From Collinsella sp. (GTDB lineage: Bacteria; Actinomycetota; Coriobacteriia; Coriobacteriales; Coriobacteriaceae), in the NCBI GenBank assembly GCA_018376905.1, contig JAHAAK010000020.1, forward strand, positions 1-40,591: DNA of 40,591 nt, given 5' to 3'. A program made the position numbers and the translations under genes. Positions within the stretch are counted from its first letter, which is position 1. Each line of letters starts with the position of its first letter. The notes beneath the pieces were generated by a model. That model was not told the origin of the DNA and ran no database searches. It worked only from the letters and a program-made list of their open reading frames with translations. Shown in pieces: positions 1-7,924 of the stretch.

Positions 1-19
1 GGGCCGGCCGGTCCGGCCC
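1..19. repeat. GC-rich inverted repeat at the window edge
   Basis: Arms gggccgg (1-7) and ccggccc (13-19) are perfectly complementary around a 5-base loop. It may be the tail of a terminator hairpin of a gene to the left, but the window edge hides the rest and no T-tract follows. Confidence 0.4.
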
Positions 20-34
20 TCAGGGTATCGGGTT

Positions 35-70
35 CCCACATTCATCCGTACATGTACGGATGAATGTGGG
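35..70. repeat. Perfect 36-bp palindrome
   Basis: Bases 35-52 and 53-70 are exact reverse complements with no loop; the centre is tgtaca/acatgt (cgtacatgtacg). It lies about 90 bp upstream of the licT promoter -10. It could be an mRNA 3'-end hairpin of a gene to the left or a protein-binding palindrome. No T-run follows, so it is not a standard intrinsic terminator. Confidence 0.75.
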
Positions 71-157
71 AGGTGTTCGGATGAAGTCGATAATCAAGGC
101 TGGCGGGCCGACATCTACCGTTCGCCAGCCCGATGGTCCCCGGGGCGGGGAGAGCGC

Positions 158-163
158 TATAAT
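158..163 (+). promoter_or_regulatory. Promoter -10 of the beta-glucoside operon
   Basis: TATAAT matches the -10 consensus exactly and lies 15 bases before the RAT motif, so transcription would start near 170 and the RAT would be at the extreme 5' end of the mRNA, as in other BglG/LicT systems. No good -35 hexamer is visible 16-18 bp upstream in the GC-rich stretch, which suggests a weak or activator-dependent promoter. Confidence 0.6.
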
Positions 164-177
164 GCATTCTGCATCTT

Positions 178-207
178 GGATTGTTACTCCTGTGTGGAGG
201 CATGCCC
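178..207 (+). promoter_or_regulatory. RAT (ribonucleic antiterminator) site
   Basis: The segment starts with GGATTGTTAC and ends with GGCATGCCC around a small tcc/gga stem. This is the pattern of BglG/LicT RNA targets (GGATTGTTAC ... GGCA). It sits just upstream of a terminator and of a gene for a BglG-family antiterminator, so LicT probably binds here and allows read-through when beta-glucosides are present. A second, shortened copy of both halves lies at 224-246. Confidence 0.8.
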
Positions 208-235
208 AAGAGCAATACAACACGGATTGTTACGT

Positions 236-280
236 AAGGCATGACCGCAATAGCACTGCTATTGGCTATCATGCCTTTTT
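236..280 (+). terminator. Conditional leader terminator before licT
   Basis: Stem aaggcatga (236-244) with tcatgcctt (269-277), inner stem caatag (248-253) with ctattg (259-264), then a T-run to 280. Its 5' arm overlaps the second RAT-like motif (224-246). That is the expected arrangement for antitermination: the RAT fold stabilised by LicT excludes the terminator fold. Confidence 0.75.
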
Positions 281-309
281 CTGTGAGTGTTCTTGAAAGG
301 AGGTTCACC

Positions 310-1149
310 ATGCTTGCAATTAAAAAGCTTAACAACAACGCGGTTCTTTGCCGTGACGGACAGGGGCGAGATGTCATCGCCATGGGCAGGGGCGTCGGTT
401 TCGGCGGAGATTTTCCTCGAGAGCTCCCTCTTTCTAAAATCGAGCATACGTTTTACGACATTGATCCTAAAGGACAAGATGTCATGAGGGATCTTCCCTC
501 GGATATCGTGATGTTTGCGGCGAAAGTTATGGACATCGTTGCCAACGAACTGCCCTACGACCTCTCGACCAATGCGACGCTGTTCATGGCTGATCACCTG
601 TCGTTTGCCGTTGCGCGAGCCCAAAAGGGGGTCCGCATCGCGATGCCTCTTGCCTATGAAGTGCGGGAGACGTATCCGAAGGAATACAAGGCTGCCCAGT
701 TTATCGTCATGCGACTCGAGAAGGAGCTCGGAGAGCGGCTTCCCAAGGATGAGATTGCCAGTATTGCGATGAATCTCGTGAACGCACGGGTTGTTGAAGC
801 CGTCAAAGCCACGGCCGAGCCCGCAAAGCAGTTCGACGATATGCTCGAGGACGTTATCGAGATTCTCGAAAGCGATTTCCGCATTATTGTCGACCGCGAT
901 TCCTTTGATTTCACCCGCTTCGCCACGCATCTGCGGTACCTGTTCAAGCGCATTCAAGCCGGCGAGTCGCTGAACAGCGCCAACATGCAGATGTACAAGA
1001 ACTTTCGTGAGGAGTTTCCGCAGTTGGCAGAGTGCGTGAAGCATATCGGTTCCTATTGTCGTGAAACGTGGGACGCCACGCTCTCCGAGGAGGAGGAACT
1101 CTATCTGATGATCCATCTCAACCGGATCATCTCCAAAAAAGGATTGTAA
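310..1149 (+). CDS. licT: BglG/LicT-family transcriptional antiterminator
   Basis: RNA-binding antiterminator of 279 aa that controls the downstream PTS and 6-phospho-glucosidase genes. Residues 1-55 form the CAT RNA-binding domain, followed by two PRD domains (about 65-170 and 175-279). PTS-phosphorylatable histidines are visible at H96 (PRD1, ADHLSF), H207 (ATHLRYLF) and H269 (LMIHLNRI). The expected second PRD1 histidine is Asn155 (IAMNLVNA where relatives have ALHFVNA). The start at 310 follows a strong SD (gaaaggaggt); the reading frame extends further upstream, but only through the terminator hairpin. The gene lies behind its own RAT, so autoregulation is likely. Family assignment is firm; the inducer is inferred from the neighbours. 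Confidence 0.93.
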   Translation: MLAIKKLNNNAVLCRDGQGRDVIAMGRGVGFGGDFPRELPLSKIEHTFYDIDPKGQDVMRDLPSDIVMFAAKVMDIVANELPYDLSTNATLFMADHLSFAVARAQKGVRIAMPLAYEVRETYPKEYKAAQFIVMRLEKELGERLPKDEIASIAMNLVNARVVEAVKATAEPAKQFDDMLEDVIEILESDFRIIVDRDSFDFTRFATHLRYLFKRIQAGESLNSANMQMYKNFREEFPQLAECVKHIGSYCRETWDATLSEEEELYLMIHLNRIISKKGL

Positions 1150-1219
1150 CCCGTAGCCATTCGGGGCATGACCTTTGCCGATTCGAACAGTAAGCCAAGA
1201 TTGTGCAAAGGAGCCAATG

Positions 1220-2668
1220 ATGGCAAATTACAAAAAGGTGGCAGAGCAGATTCTCTCCACTGTGGGCGGGGCGGAAAACGTGGCTTCGGTTACGCATTGC
1301 ATGACGCGCCTGCGCTTCAACCTCAAGGATGAAAGCCTCTCGAATGATGAGAAGCTTGAGGACATCTCGTCTATCATCAGCGTCGTGCACGCCGGAGGGC
1401 AGGTGCAGCTGGTGGTCGGGCCCACGGTCGACAAGGTCTACGACGAGGTTTGTAAGCAGGGCGGATTCGAGGTCACGGTATCGATTGACGAGGAACTCGA
1501 TGGCCCTCAGCTTAGCTGGAAGGAGCGCTTGGCGCCTAAGCACCTCTTCAATCAGCTGCTCGATGCCGTGAGCGGCGCTATCACCCCGATCCTTCCGATC
1601 TTTTGTGTCGCCGGTATCTTCAAGATGCTCGTTATTCTGTTTGGGCCCGAAGGCGCCGGTTTTATGTCCGAAACGAGCGACCTGTATCGGATCCTTTCCC
1701 TGGTGGGCGATGCGGCGTATTACTACTTCCCGGTGTTTGCCGCCTATAGCTCGGCTAAGAAGTTCAAAACGAGTCCTGTGCTGGCACTGCTCATCGCTGT
1801 TGTGATGATTTATCCCGACATGCTCGCTATTGTTGAGGACGGAAAGCCTTTCAGCGTCTTCGGCATCCCCATGCAGCTCGTCAACTACACCCAGGCTGTT
1901 CTTCCGGTCATCTTGATCACCTGGGCCCAGTCCTATGTTGAGCGCTTCTTTAAGAAGATCTCGCCTGATATGTTGCGCATTCTGATCGTACCCGTGGGTA
2001 CGGTGCTCGTGATGTTGCCGGTCGCGCTGTGCCTCTGCGGCCCTGCCGTCCAATTTGTCATGGGCCTTGTGGCCGATTTCATCATTTGGCTCGCCTCTGT
2101 TGCCGGTCCCGCTGCGACCGCGGTTATCGGCGCATTCTGGAATCTGATCATCGCCACCGGCATGCACGTGCCGATCTATACCGCCATATTGCCCGCCGCG
2201 CTCCAGAACGGTTACGACGCCATCTTATACCCCGGCACCGCGGTTGTAGCCTACACCACGCTTGCCATCGCGCTCGCCTATGGCCTGCGCGCTAAGGACA
2301 AGGAGAGTCGAGCCACGGGCTGGAACTTGTTCATCACCTATGCCTTCGGTCGCGTGAGTGAGCCCATCATCTACGGCATCCTGTTTCGCGACAAGAAGGC
2401 TCTTGCCTGGAACATGATTGGTGGTGCTGTCGGTGGTCTGCTGGTAAGCCTTCTTCATGCCAACGTCTATATCTTCACTGGCGTTGGTTTCCCATGGATG
2501 AACGTGCTCATGTTTGCTCAGGATATCATCCCTGGCACCATCGGGTGTCTTGCTGGCGGTGCCGTGACGTTTGCGTTGGCGATGATTTTTGGATTTGAAG
2601 GACAGGAGAAGATGCCGTTGAAGTCCAAGAGCGGCGATTCTGAGGCCGTTGAATCCGTCGAGGCATAA
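1220..2668 (+). CDS. PTS beta-glucoside-type transporter, EIIBC
   Basis: Membrane permease of the phosphotransferase system that imports and 6-phosphorylates a sugar, probably a beta-glucoside. Residues 1-90 are the EIIB domain with the phosphocysteine C27 in HCMTRLRF; residues of about 105-465 are the hydrophobic EIIC domain. It is 482 aa and ends shortly after EIIC, so it lacks the C-terminal EIIA domain of full-length BglF/BglP proteins (about 620 aa). I chose the second of two adjacent ATGs because aaaggag (1207-1213) is best spaced for it; 1217 is the alternative. It follows licT and precedes a GH1 6-phospho-glucosidase, which supports the substrate class. The separate EIIA at 39020 is a plausible donor. 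Confidence 0.93.
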   Translation: MANYKKVAEQILSTVGGAENVASVTHCMTRLRFNLKDESLSNDEKLEDISSIISVVHAGGQVQLVVGPTVDKVYDEVCKQGGFEVTVSIDEELDGPQLSWKERLAPKHLFNQLLDAVSGAITPILPIFCVAGIFKMLVILFGPEGAGFMSETSDLYRILSLVGDAAYYYFPVFAAYSSAKKFKTSPVLALLIAVVMIYPDMLAIVEDGKPFSVFGIPMQLVNYTQAVLPVILITWAQSYVERFFKKISPDMLRILIVPVGTVLVMLPVALCLCGPAVQFVMGLVADFIIWLASVAGPAATAVIGAFWNLIIATGMHVPIYTAILPAALQNGYDAILYPGTAVVAYTTLAIALAYGLRAKDKESRATGWNLFITYAFGRVSEPIIYGILFRDKKALAWNMIGGAVGGLLVSLLHANVYIFTGVGFPWMNVLMFAQDIIPGTIGCLAGGAVTFALAMIFGFEGQEKMPLKSKSGDSEAVESVEA

Positions 2669-2696
2669 GAGGCTACTACACAAATATGCTCCCCAG

Positions 2697-2731
2697 CCGT
2701 TGCGCGGTCCGACCCCTTGGCCGCGCAACGG
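2697..2731 (+). repeat. Intergenic hairpin between EIIBC and glucosidase genes
   Basis: Perfect 11-bp arms ccgttgcgcgg (2697-2707) and ccgcgcaacgg (2721-2731). Another half copy, ctgttgcgcgg, follows around 2739. There is no T-run, so it looks like an mRNA-processing or stabilising hairpin that could set a different level for the downstream gene rather than a terminator. Confidence 0.6.
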
Positions 2732-2814
2732 TACTGTGCTGTTGCGCGGCACTTGCCGAGTCCGTTGCGTTCGACAGTGTGGGCCGGGAATTTGATAGAA
2801 AGGACGACACCATA

Positions 2815-4233
2815 ATGTTTAGAGAAGATTTTTTATGGGGCGGGGCTCTGGCTGCAAACCAGTGCGAGGGAGGATGGAACGAAGGCGGTCGCGGTTTAGC
2901 CAATTCCGACATGCTGCCGTTTGGCGATCAACGCATGGACGTCATGCGGGGAGACCTTGATCCGCGTGCGTTGGCACCCGACAGCTTCTATCCCGCTCGC
3001 AAGGGCATTGATTTTTACCATAGGTACAAGCAGGATATTGAACTGTTTGCCCAGATGGGTTTTAAATGCCTGCGCTTATCAATCGCCTGGAGCCGCATTT
3101 TTCCCAAAGGAGACGAAGCCGAGCCCAATGAAGAAGGCCTTGCCTTTTACGAGGATGTTTTTAGGACGTGTCGCGCGCATGACATTGAGCCTTTGGTGAC
3201 GCTCAACCACTATGATGTCCCCATGCATCTCGTCGATGCGTATGGCGGATGGCGCGATCGCAGGTTGGTCGACCTGTTCGAGCGATATTCGCGTACCGTG
3301 TTCGAGCGCTATCGGGGATTGGTCAATTATTGGCTGACCTTTAACGAGATCAACATCATGACGCAGGCGTGCTTTATGGCGGCGGGGATCATCTTCGAGC
3401 AAGGGGAGAATCGCTATGCAACGGTTCACACGGCCGTGCACCATGTATTGGTTGCGAGCGCCCGTGCGGTCGGGGCGTGTCATGAACTGTGCCCTGGGGC
3501 GAAGATCGGTTGCATGCTCAACGCAGGTGTCTTCTATCCGGCTACATGTGATCCGGACGATGTGCTGGCTGCGCAGGCTGAGAATCGCAGCCATTACATG
3601 TTTACCGACGTCCAGGTGCGCGGTGCGTACCCGAGCTATGTTCTCAAGGAATACGCCCGCCATGGTTTTGAGGTGCCCTATCGGGATGATGACCGCGAAG
3701 TACTGGCTGCAAACCTGGTCGATTTCGTCTCGTTTTCGTATTACTCGACGCGCGTCGCAAAAGCGCATGCGGAAGGTCAGTTCGATTCGAACCTTCTTCG
3801 CTCGGCGCCTAATCCGTATCTAAAACAGGAGCCTTGGGGGAGGTTTATCGACCCCAAAGGGCTGCGCGTCACCATGAATGAAATCTGGGATCGCTATCAA
3901 AAGCCGCTGTTCATCGTCGAAAACGGTTTGGGTGCTCCTGATGTGCCGGAAGATTCGGGTGAAATAGAAGACGACTATCGAGTTGAATACCTGCGGGCCC
4001 ACATCGAGGCGATGAGGGAGACCGTCGAGCTCGACGGGGTGGAACTCATGGGATATACCTGTTGGGGCCCGATCGATTTGGTTTCGGTCGCCACAGGACA
4101 GATGCGTAAGCGCTACGGGTTTATCTATGTCGATCGAGACGATAGCGGTGCGGGCTCGTTTGAGAGACGTAAAAAGAAAAGCTTCGAATGGTACCGACGC
4201 GTAATAGCAAGCAATGGCGAAGACCTTGCGTAA
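2815..4233 (+). CDS. 6-phospho-beta-glucosidase, GH1 (copy 1)
   Basis: Cytoplasmic hydrolase that splits the 6-phospho-beta-glucoside delivered by the PTS into glucose 6-phosphate and aglycone. It is 472 aa, the usual GH1 length. The acid/base Glu is E178 in LTFNEIN and the nucleophile is E369 in IVENGLG. The C-terminal LVS...KRYGFIY segment matches the loop that binds the sugar 6-phosphate in phospho-glucosidases. The ATG at 2815 follows an agaaagg SD and starts with the typical FLWGGA N-terminus; a longer reading frame upstream crosses the intergenic hairpin and is unlikely. It is third in the licT operon. Codon use is less GC-biased than in copies 2 and 3. Confidence 0.93.
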   Translation: MFREDFLWGGALAANQCEGGWNEGGRGLANSDMLPFGDQRMDVMRGDLDPRALAPDSFYPARKGIDFYHRYKQDIELFAQMGFKCLRLSIAWSRIFPKGDEAEPNEEGLAFYEDVFRTCRAHDIEPLVTLNHYDVPMHLVDAYGGWRDRRLVDLFERYSRTVFERYRGLVNYWLTFNEINIMTQACFMAAGIIFEQGENRYATVHTAVHHVLVASARAVGACHELCPGAKIGCMLNAGVFYPATCDPDDVLAAQAENRSHYMFTDVQVRGAYPSYVLKEYARHGFEVPYRDDDREVLAANLVDFVSFSYYSTRVAKAHAEGQFDSNLLRSAPNPYLKQEPWGRFIDPKGLRVTMNEIWDRYQKPLFIVENGLGAPDVPEDSGEIEDDYRVEYLRAHIEAMRETVELDGVELMGYTCWGPIDLVSVATGQMRKRYGFIYVDRDDSGAGSFERRKKKSFEWYRRVIASNGEDLA

Positions 4234-4286
4234 TAACGTTAAGATGGACAAATGCGCCCGTTGGGGGAATAGTCGTGCCACTTCGC

Positions 4287-4316
4287 TTGACAACAGGCTA
4301 AACTAGCTAATAAACA
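4287..4316 (+). promoter_or_regulatory. Promoter of the lacI-type gene
   Basis: A perfect -35 TTGACA (4287-4292) is followed by an AT-rich -10 region (TAATAA at 4308 or TAAACA at 4311). Directly downstream, taaacattta (4311-4320) and ctgttta (4325-4331) repeat the motif found several times before the next operon, which suggests autoregulation. Confidence 0.6.
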
Positions 4317-4415
4317 TTTACTATTCTGTTTAGATTGAATTTGCGGTCGTTTAGGTGCCGAGCCACGGGGCGGTCAAGCCACGATGCTCGGCCGCGACCG
4401 ATGCTAGGGGGAACG

Positions 4416-5426
4416 ATGGCTAAAGCAAGCGTCCGCGAGATCAGCCGCATCACCGGTTTTTCGCCCGCAACCGTGTCCAATGCGCTCAACCGCAAGCGCA
4501 GCGTGAGCGAGGAGACCGCCAAGGTCATCCTGGAGTGTGCGCAGTCGCTCGGCTACCAGCAGTCGACGCAGCTCGAGAGCATCCAGTTTGTGCTCGCGCG
4601 CAAGACGGGCGCCATCCTGGACGAGAGCACCTTCCATCCCGCGGTCATCGAGGGCGTGGAGCGTCAGGCTCGTCGCCACGGTATGAGCACGAGCTTTGTC
4701 TCGCTCGACTTTAGCGACCTGGACGCCGTGCGTCCGCAGGTCGAGGGCCTGATCGCCGATCCATCGGCCGCCATCGTGCTGATGGGTACCGAGCTGGGCG
4801 AGGAGGACTACGCCCTGTTCGCTAACGCGGCGGCCCACCTGATTGTGCTCGACGGCTGGAGCGATCGCCAGTACTTCGATGCCGTAGTCATCGCCAACAC
4901 CGATTCGGTGCTGCGTGCCGTGGATTACCTTATCGAGAAAGGCCACAGGCAAATCGGCTATCTGGCGGGCGACCTTCGGATCCGCAACTTTAAGGACCGC
5001 GAGCGCGGCTATCGCCAAGCGCTTGAGGACGCGGATCTTGAGGCCAACCCGGCATGGCACGTCACGCTGGGTACCACGCTCGAGGGCGCTTATCACGACA
5101 TGGGCGTGTGGCTCGACAACGTCTCGCGCGACGATCTGCCGACGGCTTTCTTTGCCGAGAACGACGTGCTCGCCGTGGGCGCCATGCGCGCGTTCAACGA
5201 GCACGGTATTCGCGTGCCCGAGGATGTCTCGATCATCGGCTTTGACGACCTGTCTTTGGGCGCCTTCTCCAACCCGCCGCTCACCACGGTGCATGTTCCC
5301 AAGCACGAGGTGGGCGAGATCGCGGTGCGTCGCCTGGTGGGCAACATCCGCAACCCCAAGAGCTATACCTGCAAGACGGCCGTGTCGACCTATTTTGTCG
5401 AGCGCCAAAGCGTGCGTGAGATCTAG
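4416..5426 (+). CDS. LacI-family transcriptional regulator
   Basis: Sugar-responsive repressor of 336 aa. Residues 1-50 form the LacI helix-turn-helix (VREISRITGFSPATVSNALN), followed by a hinge and a periplasmic-binding-protein-like effector domain that contains the family motif SIIGFDD near residue 270. Start chosen at the ATG after aggggga; the frame extends about 27 codons further upstream without an SD. A strong terminator at 5491 follows, then the isomerase/transketolase operon, whose promoter region carries several TGTTTA motifs also present before this gene. The likely role is local control of that operon and of itself. The ligand is unknown. Confidence 0.92.
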   Translation: MAKASVREISRITGFSPATVSNALNRKRSVSEETAKVILECAQSLGYQQSTQLESIQFVLARKTGAILDESTFHPAVIEGVERQARRHGMSTSFVSLDFSDLDAVRPQVEGLIADPSAAIVLMGTELGEEDYALFANAAAHLIVLDGWSDRQYFDAVVIANTDSVLRAVDYLIEKGHRQIGYLAGDLRIRNFKDRERGYRQALEDADLEANPAWHVTLGTTLEGAYHDMGVWLDNVSRDDLPTAFFAENDVLAVGAMRAFNEHGIRVPEDVSIIGFDDLSLGAFSNPPLTTVHVPKHEVGEIAVRRLVGNIRNPKSYTCKTAVSTYFVERQSVREI

Positions 5427-5490
5427 GCAAAGGCAACGCTAGGCCGTAGGGAGGTAAAGCTCGCTAAGGCAGCCATACATAACGCTACTA

Positions 5491-5518
5491 AGAGAGGGTC
5501 CTTCGGGGCCCTCTTTTT
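5491..5518 (+). terminator. Intrinsic terminator after the lacI-type gene
   Basis: Stem agagggtcc (5493-5501), loop ttcg, arm gggccctct (5506-5514) with one G-T pair, ending in TTTTT. Strong and correctly oriented. Confidence 0.88.
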
Positions 5519-5539
5519 GATGCCCTTGTATGTTCAGTT

Positions 5540-5658
5540 TGTTTACATACCGTTTAGGCTGATTTCTCTACCGTTTACGGGTATTTCGCGTTAAACTTCT
5601 AAACAGAAGAGTAAAACATTTAGTAAACAGAACAAAACGAAACATGCGTCTGTTTACT
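5540..5658 (+). promoter_or_regulatory. Cluster of LacI-type operator half-sites
   Basis: TGTTTA or its complement occurs at 5540, 5600 (taaacag), 5624 (taaacag) and 5650 (ctgttta), with related cgtttag and cgtttac at 5551 and 5572. The sites at 5622-5630 (agtaaacag) and 5650-5658 (ctgtttact) form a perfect 9-bp inverted repeat 19 bp apart, just before the SD of the isomerase gene. The same motif lies in the promoter of the LacI gene. Binding by that regulator is inferred. Confidence 0.6.
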
Positions 5659-5684
5659 GAACATGTGACTAGGGGAGGACGTAC

Positions 5685-7085
5685 ATGGATAAGATCAAGC
5701 TCGGTTTTGTGCCCACGCGCCGCAGTATCTTTAGCGCGCCGGACGCGATCAAGTATCGCGGCTTGACGGCTGATCGCCTGCGCGAGATCGGCGTCGACAT
5801 CGTGGACATCGACGACATTAATGACGAGGGCCTGCTGTTTGACGACAGCCATATCGAGCCTATCGTCAAGAAGTTCCGCGCCGAGGGCGTCGACGGCATC
5901 ATGCTGTGCCACGCCAACTTTGGCACCGAGTACGTTTGCGCCCGCCTTGCCCGCGAGCTCGGTCTGCCTGTGCTGCTGTGGGGCCCGCGCGACGAGCGCC
6001 CCGAGCCCGACGGCACCCGCCTGCGCGATAGCCAGTGCGGCCTGTTCGCCACCGGCAAGGTTCTGCGCCGCTTCCAGGTTCCCTTTACCTATATGACCAA
6101 CTGCCGCCTGACCGATCCCGAGTTCGAGCGCGGCGTCTGGGACTTTTTGGCCGTGTGCAACGTGGTCAAGACCTTCAAGCACACGCGCATCCTGCAGATG
6201 GCGACCCGTCCGTTCGACTTCTGGTCCACCATGTGCAACGAGGGCGAGCTGCTCGAGAAGTTCAATATTCAGCTTTCGCCCATCCCCATGACCGAACTTG
6301 TTCAGGCTGTGCACGACGCTCAGAGCGACGAGCAGGCCATGGCCGCCATGCTCGACCACATTCGCCGCAGCTTTGAGATCTGCATACCCGAGGACAAGGT
6401 CCCCGCGGTCGCAGGGCTCGCCATCGCTATGAAGCGCCTGGTCGAGAAGTACGGCTGCAACGCCGGCGCCATCCAGTGCTGGAACGCCCTGCAGGACGAG
6501 CTGGGCATTATGCCCTGCGCCGCCAACGCCATCCTCAACGAGATGGGCATTCCTATCGTATGCGAGACCGATATCCACGGCGCAATCACCGCGCTGATGG
6601 TCGAGGCCGCCGACCTGGGCCGTCACCGCGGCATGTTCGCCGACTGGACCGTGCGCCATCCCGATAACGAGAACGGCGAGCTGCTGCAGCACTGCGGCCC
6701 CTGGCCCTGCAGCTGCGCGGCCGTCAAGCCCAAGCTCACCTACCCGCTGGCTTTCGACCACCCCGGCGCGCTGACGGCCGAGGCCAAGCACGGCGATCTC
6801 ACCCTTGCCCGCTTTGACGGCGACAACGGCGAGTATTCGCTGCTGCTGGGCAACGCCCGCGGCATCGACGGCCCGGCCGGCATGGGCACCTACCTGTGGG
6901 TCGAGGTCGAAAACCTCAAGCGCCTCGAGGCCAAGATCGTCGAGGGCCCCTACATTCATCACTGCGTCGCTATTCACGCCAACGTGGTACCGGTGCTCTA
7001 CGAGGCGTGCAAGTACCTTGGCATCCAGCCCGACCTGTACGACCCCATTGAAGAAGACGTCAAAGCCTACCTGCGAGGAGAGTAG
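5685..7085 (+). CDS. L-fucose/L-arabinose isomerase-family sugar isomerase
   Basis: Predicted aldose-ketose isomerase of 466 aa with the FucI/AraA-type fold: a Rossmann-like N-terminus, a central segment with CETDIHGAIT (residues 293-302), the type of motif that supplies metal ligands in this superfamily, and a C-terminal barrel. The exact substrate cannot be read from the sequence. SD ggggagg precedes the ATG. It is the first gene of an operon with both halves of a transketolase and an FGGY kinase, and the stop codon lies 2 bp before the next gene. The constellation isomerase + kinase + two-subunit transketolase fits D-apiose catabolism (apiose to apulose); another branched or sulfonated sugar is possible. 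Confidence 0.82.
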   Translation: MDKIKLGFVPTRRSIFSAPDAIKYRGLTADRLREIGVDIVDIDDINDEGLLFDDSHIEPIVKKFRAEGVDGIMLCHANFGTEYVCARLARELGLPVLLWGPRDERPEPDGTRLRDSQCGLFATGKVLRRFQVPFTYMTNCRLTDPEFERGVWDFLAVCNVVKTFKHTRILQMATRPFDFWSTMCNEGELLEKFNIQLSPIPMTELVQAVHDAQSDEQAMAAMLDHIRRSFEICIPEDKVPAVAGLAIAMKRLVEKYGCNAGAIQCWNALQDELGIMPCAANAILNEMGIPIVCETDIHGAITALMVEAADLGRHRGMFADWTVRHPDNENGELLQHCGPWPCSCAAVKPKLTYPLAFDHPGALTAEAKHGDLTLARFDGDNGEYSLLLGNARGIDGPAGMGTYLWVEVENLKRLEAKIVEGPYIHHCVAIHANVVPVLYEACKYLGIQPDLYDPIEEDVKAYLRGE

Positions 7086-7087
7086 AA

Positions 7088-7924
7088 ATGGCAACTATCG
7101 AAGAGCTTGAGTCCCTGCGCTGGGACCTTCGCCGCGATTGCGTCGATATCATCATGGCTGGCGCCGGCGGCCATATTGGCGGCGACATGTCGGTGATCGA
7201 CGCCCTCATGACCCTCTATGCCAACCACCTTAACATTTCGCCCGAGACCGTCGACGATCCCAACCGCGACCGTTTTGTGCTCTCCAAGGGCCATGCCATG
7301 GAGGCATACTACGCGGTGCTGTGCCACGAGGGCTATCTGGACCTCGACGACGTCAAGGCCCGTTTCTCCAAGTTCGGCAGCCCCTACATCGGCCACCCCA
7401 ACAACAAGCTCAAGGGCATCGAGATGAACTCCGGTTCGCTGGGCCATGGCCTGCCCGTGGCCGTCGGCATGGCGCTTGCCGGCAAGATGGACGGCCGCGA
7501 CTACCGCGTCTACACCATCATGGGCGACGGCGAGCTTGCCGAGGGCTCGGTCTGGGAGGGCGCCATGAGCGGTGGCAACTACCAGCTCGATAACCTGTGC
7601 GCGCTCGTGGACCGCAACCGCCTGCAGATCAGCGGCAGCACCGAGGACGTCATGAAGCAGGATTCGCAGGAGGAGCGCTGGGCTGCCTTCGGCTGGAACG
7701 TGCTCTCCATTCCGGGCAACGACGTCCAGGCCATCGACGCCGCGCTGACGCTTGCGGCCGAGACCAGCGGAAAGCCCACGGTCATCATCCTCAACACGGT
7801 GAAGGGCTATGGCTCGCCCGTCATGGAGGACAAAGCCGCCTGGCATCACCACCTGCCCAACGATGAGGAATATGCCCAGATCATCGCCGATTTCGCTGCC
7901 CATAAGGAGGCCATCAATGGCTAA
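7088..7924 (+). CDS. Transketolase, N-terminal (TPP-binding) subunit
   Basis: First half of a split thiamine-diphosphate transketolase, 278 aa. Visible signatures are GHIGGDMS near residue 28, the SKGHA segment, GSLGHGLPVAVGMA and the TPP/Mg motif GDGELAEGSVWEGAM with the downstream Asn of DRNRL. It transfers a two-carbon ketol unit together with the next gene product. The next gene overlaps it by 8 bp, so the two are probably translationally coupled and made in equal amounts. Most housekeeping transketolases are single chains; a split form next to an isomerase and kinase suggests a dedicated pathway enzyme such as apulose-4-phosphate transketolase subunit A. That assignment is inferred. Confidence 0.9.
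   Translation: MATIEELESLRWDLRRDCVDIIMAGAGGHIGGDMSVIDALMTLYANHLNISPETVDDPNRDRFVLSKGHAMEAYYAVLCHEGYLDLDDVKARFSKFGSPYIGHPNNKLKGIEMNSGSLGHGLPVAVGMALAGKMDGRDYRVYTIMGDGELAEGSVWEGAMSGGNYQLDNLCALVDRNRLQISGSTEDVMKQDSQEERWAAFGWNVLSIPGNDVQAIDAALTLAAETSGKPTVIILNTVKGYGSPVMEDKAAWHHHLPNDEEYAQIIADFAAHKEAING

Noticed and set aside
241..309. In-frame N-terminal extension of licT with a hydrophobic MTAIALLLAIMP segment
   Set aside because: It is the terminator hairpin read as codons, has no SD, and the ATG at 310 has a strong SD and matches the family start.
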